From NCBI RefSeq assembly GCF_023091745.1, contig NC_068910.1, positions 92,880,170-92,944,169 of the forward strand: a DNA stretch of 64,000 nucleotides, written 5' to 3'. Of this stretch, positions 60,662 to 64,000 are shown piece after piece; the first letter of the stretch is position 1, and each line of letters starts with the position of its first letter. A program made the position numbers and the translations under genes. Origin of the DNA: Budorcas taxicolor (taxonomy: Eukaryota; Chordata; Mammalia; Artiodactyla; Bovidae). Below the pieces are notes generated by a model that saw only the letters and a list, made by a program, of their open reading frames with translations, was not told the origin of the DNA and did not search any database.

Positions 60662-60889
60662 TTATCCTGTCTTTTTTGATATTGCATCCATCCACTGCAT
60701 TTTGGACCCTTTGTTGACTATGATGGCTACTCCATTTCTTCTAAGGAATTCTTGCCCACAGTAGTAGATATAATGGTTAAATGAGTTAAATTCACCCATT
60801 CTAGTCCATTTTAGTTTGCTGATTCCTAAAATGTCAACGTTCACTCTTGCCATCTCCTGTTTGACCACATCCAATTTGACTTGATTCAT
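60662..60889 (-). pseudogene. BovB F endonuclease N-terminus, broken
   Basis: The 75-residue minus frame carries KLDVVKQEMARVNVDILGIS and MGEFNSFNHYIYYCGQEFLRR of the apurinic-endonuclease-like domain. The frame is lost on both sides. The downstream endonuclease half (60370-60660) is present but has several changes, including a stop before the domain end. Confidence 0.8.
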
Positions 60890-61379
60890 GGACCTAACAT
60901 TCCAGGTTCCTATGCAATATTGCTCTTACAGATCAGAGCTTGCTTCCATCACCAGTCACATCCATAACTGGGTATTATTTTTGCTTTTGCTCCATCTGTT
61001 CATTCTTTCTGGAATTGTTTCTCCACTGATCTCCAGTAGCATATTGGGTACCTACTGACCTGGTGGGGAGCTCCTCTTTCAGTATCCTATCATTGTGCCT
61101 TTTCTTACTGTTCATGGGGTTCTCAAGGCTAGAATACTGAAGTGGTTTGCCATTCCCTTCTCCAGTGGACCTCATTCTGTCAAACCTCTCCACCATGACC
61201 CGCCTGTCTTGGGTTGCCCCAAGGGCATGGCTTAGTTTCATTGAGTTATACAAGGCTGTGGTCCTAGTGTGATTAGATTGACTAGTTTTCTGTGAATATG
61301 GTTTCAGTGTGTCTGCCCTCTGATGCCCTCTTGCCACACCTACCATCCTACTTGGGTTTCTCTTACCTTGGACAAGGGG

Positions 61380-61690
61380 TATCTCCTCACCACTGCCCTT
61401 CCTGACCTTCAGTGTGGGGTAGCTCCTCTAGCCACTGTTCCTTGGACATGGGGTTGCTCCTCCCGGCTGCTGCTCCTGGCCTCTGGCGTGGGGTGGCTCC
61501 TCCTGGCCGTTGCCCCTGGCCTCGGACGCGGGGTAACTCCTCTTGGCTGCCGCCTTTCGGGCATGGGGTCCTCGCGGCTTCTGTCCCTGACCTCAGATGT
61601 GGGGTAGCTCCTCTCAGCCACGCTTAGTGTGCCAGTCACAGCCGCCTGCGCTTAGTGTGCTGGTTGCAGCCACCTGCACTTAGTGTGCCG
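61380..61690 (-). repeat. GC-rich tandem repeats at the BovB F 5' end
   Basis: Imperfect units of about 45-60 bp recur, each with a gggg(t)agctcctc or ggggttgctcctc block followed by a ctgctgctcctggcc-like block. Three cttagtgtgcc repeats follow at about 61623-61690. The stretch is one of the few GC-rich, CpG-containing parts of the window. It is a candidate for the element's 5' UTR and promoter region. Confidence 0.65.
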
Positions 61691-62118
61691 GGCTCTACGG
61701 TGGGGCTAATGGCAACCTCCTCCAAGAGGACTTATACCATACACTCCTCCTCCTAGGTCTGCTGGAGCCAGAATCCCCGTCCCCCTGGCAGGCTACTGCT
61801 GAGCTGTGCCTCTGCAGGAGACACTTAACTCTCAAAGATTGGTCTGGCTCTGTCTCCTGTGGGGGGTCACTGCTCCTTTCCCTGGGTCCTGATGTACACA
61901 AGGTTTTGCTTGCATCCTCTGAGTGTCTCTGGTGAGTATAAAGTTTGATTCTAAATGCAATTTCACCCCTCCTACTGTCTTATTAGGGTACAAAACACCC
62001 TTGGACATGGGGTATCTTTTTTTAGCAGGATCCAACCTTCTCCTGTCGATGGTTGTTCAGCAGTGAGTTGCAATTTTGGTGTCCTTATGGGAGAAGATGA
62101 GCACATGTCCTTCTAAGG
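61691..62118 (-). mobile_element. BovB 5'-associated sequence beyond BovB F
   Basis: The blocks tggggctaatggcaacctcc, ggtcactgctcctttccctg, gtttgattctaaatgcaatt and cttggacatggggtatcttt resemble 57393-57610 and the inverted 5' segment near 10.9 kb. The stretch ends at about ggagaagatgagcacatgtc. It is either the far 5' end of BovB F or the continuation of the 57263-58085 element that BovB F split. Confidence 0.55.
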
Positions 62119-62539
62119 TTCAAGACTTACTAACCCTACTACTAGCCCTACTGCAAACCAAGATTTGTTTATGACATTTATGTAACAGTGATTTAGAGCT
62201 AATAAACTTTAGGGCAGTAAGATCTCTTTGCAACTACAACCATGTTTGACACCAAATATGTACTTTTTTTCTCACCAAGTAGTTCTTCAACTCTCTTCAT
62301 ATACCAACTATGTGTCCTAAAAAAGCCAATCCAATCTTGATGCTAACTACCAAGATTCAGAGAAGATTCTACAGGTTAAGGGCTTGATTCCACAAGACCA
62401 TGTCCACTTCAGGAGTCAGTCACAAGTCTCAGATCTCTTATTTCTTCTGGCCTATTGGCTATAAAGCAGGTGGTGTTAAAACTCCTTCATCAGGGTTTGC
62501 TAGAAAGGCTCACTGATCTCAGGAGAAATTTACTTCCCA
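62119..62539. other. No feature recognised
   Basis: The sequence is moderately AT-rich, with no repeat or gene that I can name. Confidence 0.4.
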
Positions 62540-62742
62540 CTACCCCTTGTCTCAGTGGTAAAGAATCCACCTGCCAATGCAGGAGATGTAGGAGACACAG
62601 GTTCTATCCTTGGGTTGAGAGGATCTCCTGAAGAAGGAAATGGAAACCCACTCCAGTATTATTGCCTGTGAAATCCTATAGACAGAGGAGTCTGGCAGGA
62701 TACAGCCCATTGGGTCTCAAAGAGTCAGACGTGACTGAGCAT
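62540..62742 (+). mobile_element. Bov-tA SINE
   Basis: A slightly shortened head (ccccttgtctcagtggtaaa) and a full body run to gtcagacgtgactgagca. A (ca)n array follows directly as its tail. Confidence 0.9.

Positions 62743-62780
<38 letters not shown>
62743..62780. repeat. (CA)n microsatellite at a SINE tail
   Basis: A perfect (ac)n run of about 38 bases directly follows the SINE 3' end. Confidence 0.97.
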
Positions 62781-62782
<2 letters not shown>

Positions 62783-62914
62783 AAATGCACATCAGTTTAT
62801 TATAAACAATACTATAAAGCACACAAATGAATGGCCAGAGGAAGTAGTATGAAGGAAGATGTTTGGTAGGGTATTGAGATAGGAGCTTCCGTTTCAATAA
62901 AGGATGCCACTTCT

Positions 62915-63330
62915 GGAAGCTACTTGAACCCATACTGTTTACAGTATTGAGGTTCCATGGTGTAGGCATGACTGACTATTAGCTCAGTCTCCAGTGCCGT
63001 TTTCTTCATTGAGGTCAGAGCATGTGGCTAAAAGTTCCAGTTCTCTACTCACTTGGCTGGTTCCTGCTTCAACCATCCCAAAGCTATCCAGGGGTCCTTC
63101 AAGGGTCATTTTATTAGATATGCTCAGTTAAGTTTGAAAGGAGCTTATTGCAAATAACAAAAGATGTTCCCCTCTTCCTTGTTACTCAGGACTACAAGTG
63201 TTTTATGAGCTCTTTGCCAGGAATCAGGGACATGATGAAGACCAAATACATTTTTCTTACTGTATCACAGCATTATAATGTTGATCAAGAAATGCAGATT
63301 GGAGAAGAGTTTATTTGGAGTCTTGGAAAT
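62915..63330. mobile_element. Possible ancient interspersed repeat
   Basis: The order of ggttccatggtgtaggcatg, ctcacttggctggttcctgc, gcttattgcaaataacaaaa, gagctctttgccaggaatca and agaccaaatacatttttctt resembles an ancient mammalian interspersed repeat. I cannot assign the family. A 96-codon plus frame (63148-63438) overlaps it and has no recognisable domain, so I do not call it a gene. Confidence 0.4.
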
Positions 63331-64000
63331 TGTGATTTTGGAGATACAGATTCAGATAAAACCCAAAGAGTGTTCCAAGGAAGAGAAGAGTCAACGGTTT
63401 ATAAAGGCAAAAACCATAAGGTTGTTAAAGTTGTCTGACAAGAATTATGATTGACCTGATTCAATAAAAGACATGTTTGTCCTAACGGGATATATTGTGA
63501 ATTATTTTAGGGTAACGATCTGATGAGTTTCTGGAACATTGAGCAGATATTCTGGCTGCCTGAAATAAGACAATAAGTGGTCAAAGTTCAGTTTCCATCC
63601 TGGCTAAGAAGTGCATGAGTAACACTTCCTCAGTGGCCTAGCAGCTCCATTTTAGAAAGCTCTCTTATCAATATCGACTGTTTTTATTTTCTTTTCACAA
63701 TAGGCAGCACTTTGAATAACTATCTCATCTCTTAAACATGACAAACATATTTTTGGCTTTGATTATCTTAGGGATCAGTTTTCCACTAGCTAGTTCTCAG
63801 TAAATTTGACCATTTGCCGTAACTGGAAAAAAAAAAAAAAAAAAAAAAGTGAATTGGGAGTGAAGAACAAGGTAATTTTAAAATCTTACATAATTAAAAA
63901 CATTAAAAGAGCAAATTAAAAAAAAATAACTGCAGTGATAGTAGGTAGCAAGGAAATGTTGCTGTCCTATAGATAAAGAAAAGAAGTCTTTATAATTTTT
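63331..64000. other. AT-rich DNA to the window end
   Basis: No gene or repeat is recognised apart from an A run at about 63826-63848. Confidence 0.45.

Larger units (their letters stand above)
58086..61690 (-). mobile_element. BovB F, nearly full-length LINE
   Basis: The plus strand begins with gttcagttcagttcagg, the reversed 3' tail. It runs back through the complete RT (58229-59626), linker (59663-60121), endonuclease (60662-60889 and flanks) and ORF-upstream frame (60975-61346) to a GC-rich 5' repeat region. Of the window's BovB copies it has the longest open RT frame, but the endonuclease is broken by stops and frameshifts. The 5' limit at 61690 rests on a short candidate TSD, ggctct at 58080-58085 and 61691-61696; the element could instead extend to about 62118. 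Confidence 0.85.

Noticed and set aside
63148..63438. 96-codon plus-strand open frame
   Set aside because: No domain, no codon evidence, and it overlaps sequence resembling an ancient interspersed repeat.

Overview
The window is repeat-rich, AT-rich mammalian DNA with no protein-coding gene, exon, tRNA gene or CRISPR array that I can support. The interspersed repeats identify a pecoran ruminant, most likely a bovid: BovB (RTE-clade) LINE copies on both strands, tRNA-Glu-headed Bov-tA SINEs, dimeric Bov-A2 SINEs, the 3' end of a ruminant L1, and ERV LTRs with 6-bp target site duplications (TSDs). Almost every long open frame is a piece of BovB ORF2 (endonuclease plus reverse transcriptase, RT) or its antisense shadow. 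I read the window as intergenic or deep intronic.

Layout. 0.6-2.1 kb: minus-strand BovB 3' half interrupted by a Bov-A2. 2.4-9.6 kb: unique AT-rich DNA with three SINEs, an old L1 3' UTR and a MIR relic. 10.0-10.7 kb: BovB 3' end with a (TA)n/(CA)n array. 10.87-17.97 kb: a stack of nested insertions. A BovB (A) with an inverted 5' segment was split by a nearly full-length BovB (B, 12013-15256) and again by a solo ERV LTR (16696-17589); each event can be read from its own TSD. 18-29 kb: scattered SINEs, another BovB 3' half (24.0-25.4 kb) and much unique DNA. 29.7-31.9 kb: a plus-strand BovB that lost its RT core, sitting inside a SINE. 32.06-32.48 kb: a decayed ERV pol fragment. 33.4-34.3 kb: an L1 3' end split by a BovB 3' end. 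35-49 kb: old L1 relics, SINEs with clean TSDs, a short BovB and one younger L1 tail. 49.68-51.28 kb: a 1.6-kb minus-strand solo ERV LTR with internally repeated blocks. 53.7-62.1 kb: a cluster of mostly minus-strand BovB copies. It includes one nearly full-length copy whose RT frame is open for 465 codons, and a coding-less derivative that appears to have been split by it. 62.5-64 kb: a SINE with a (CA)n array and a possible old repeat.

How the parts relate: BovB supplies the retrotransposition machinery that established knowledge credits with mobilising Bov-tA and Bov-A2, whose 3' ends derive from BovB. The window shows several rounds of these elements landing in one another. All BovB frames seen here carry stops, frameshifts, deletions or key substitutions, so none looks able to move on its own. 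I found no new multi-gene system. The most informative content is the insertion order and structure of the nested elements. Family names rest on recognition of consensus features and not on a database search.
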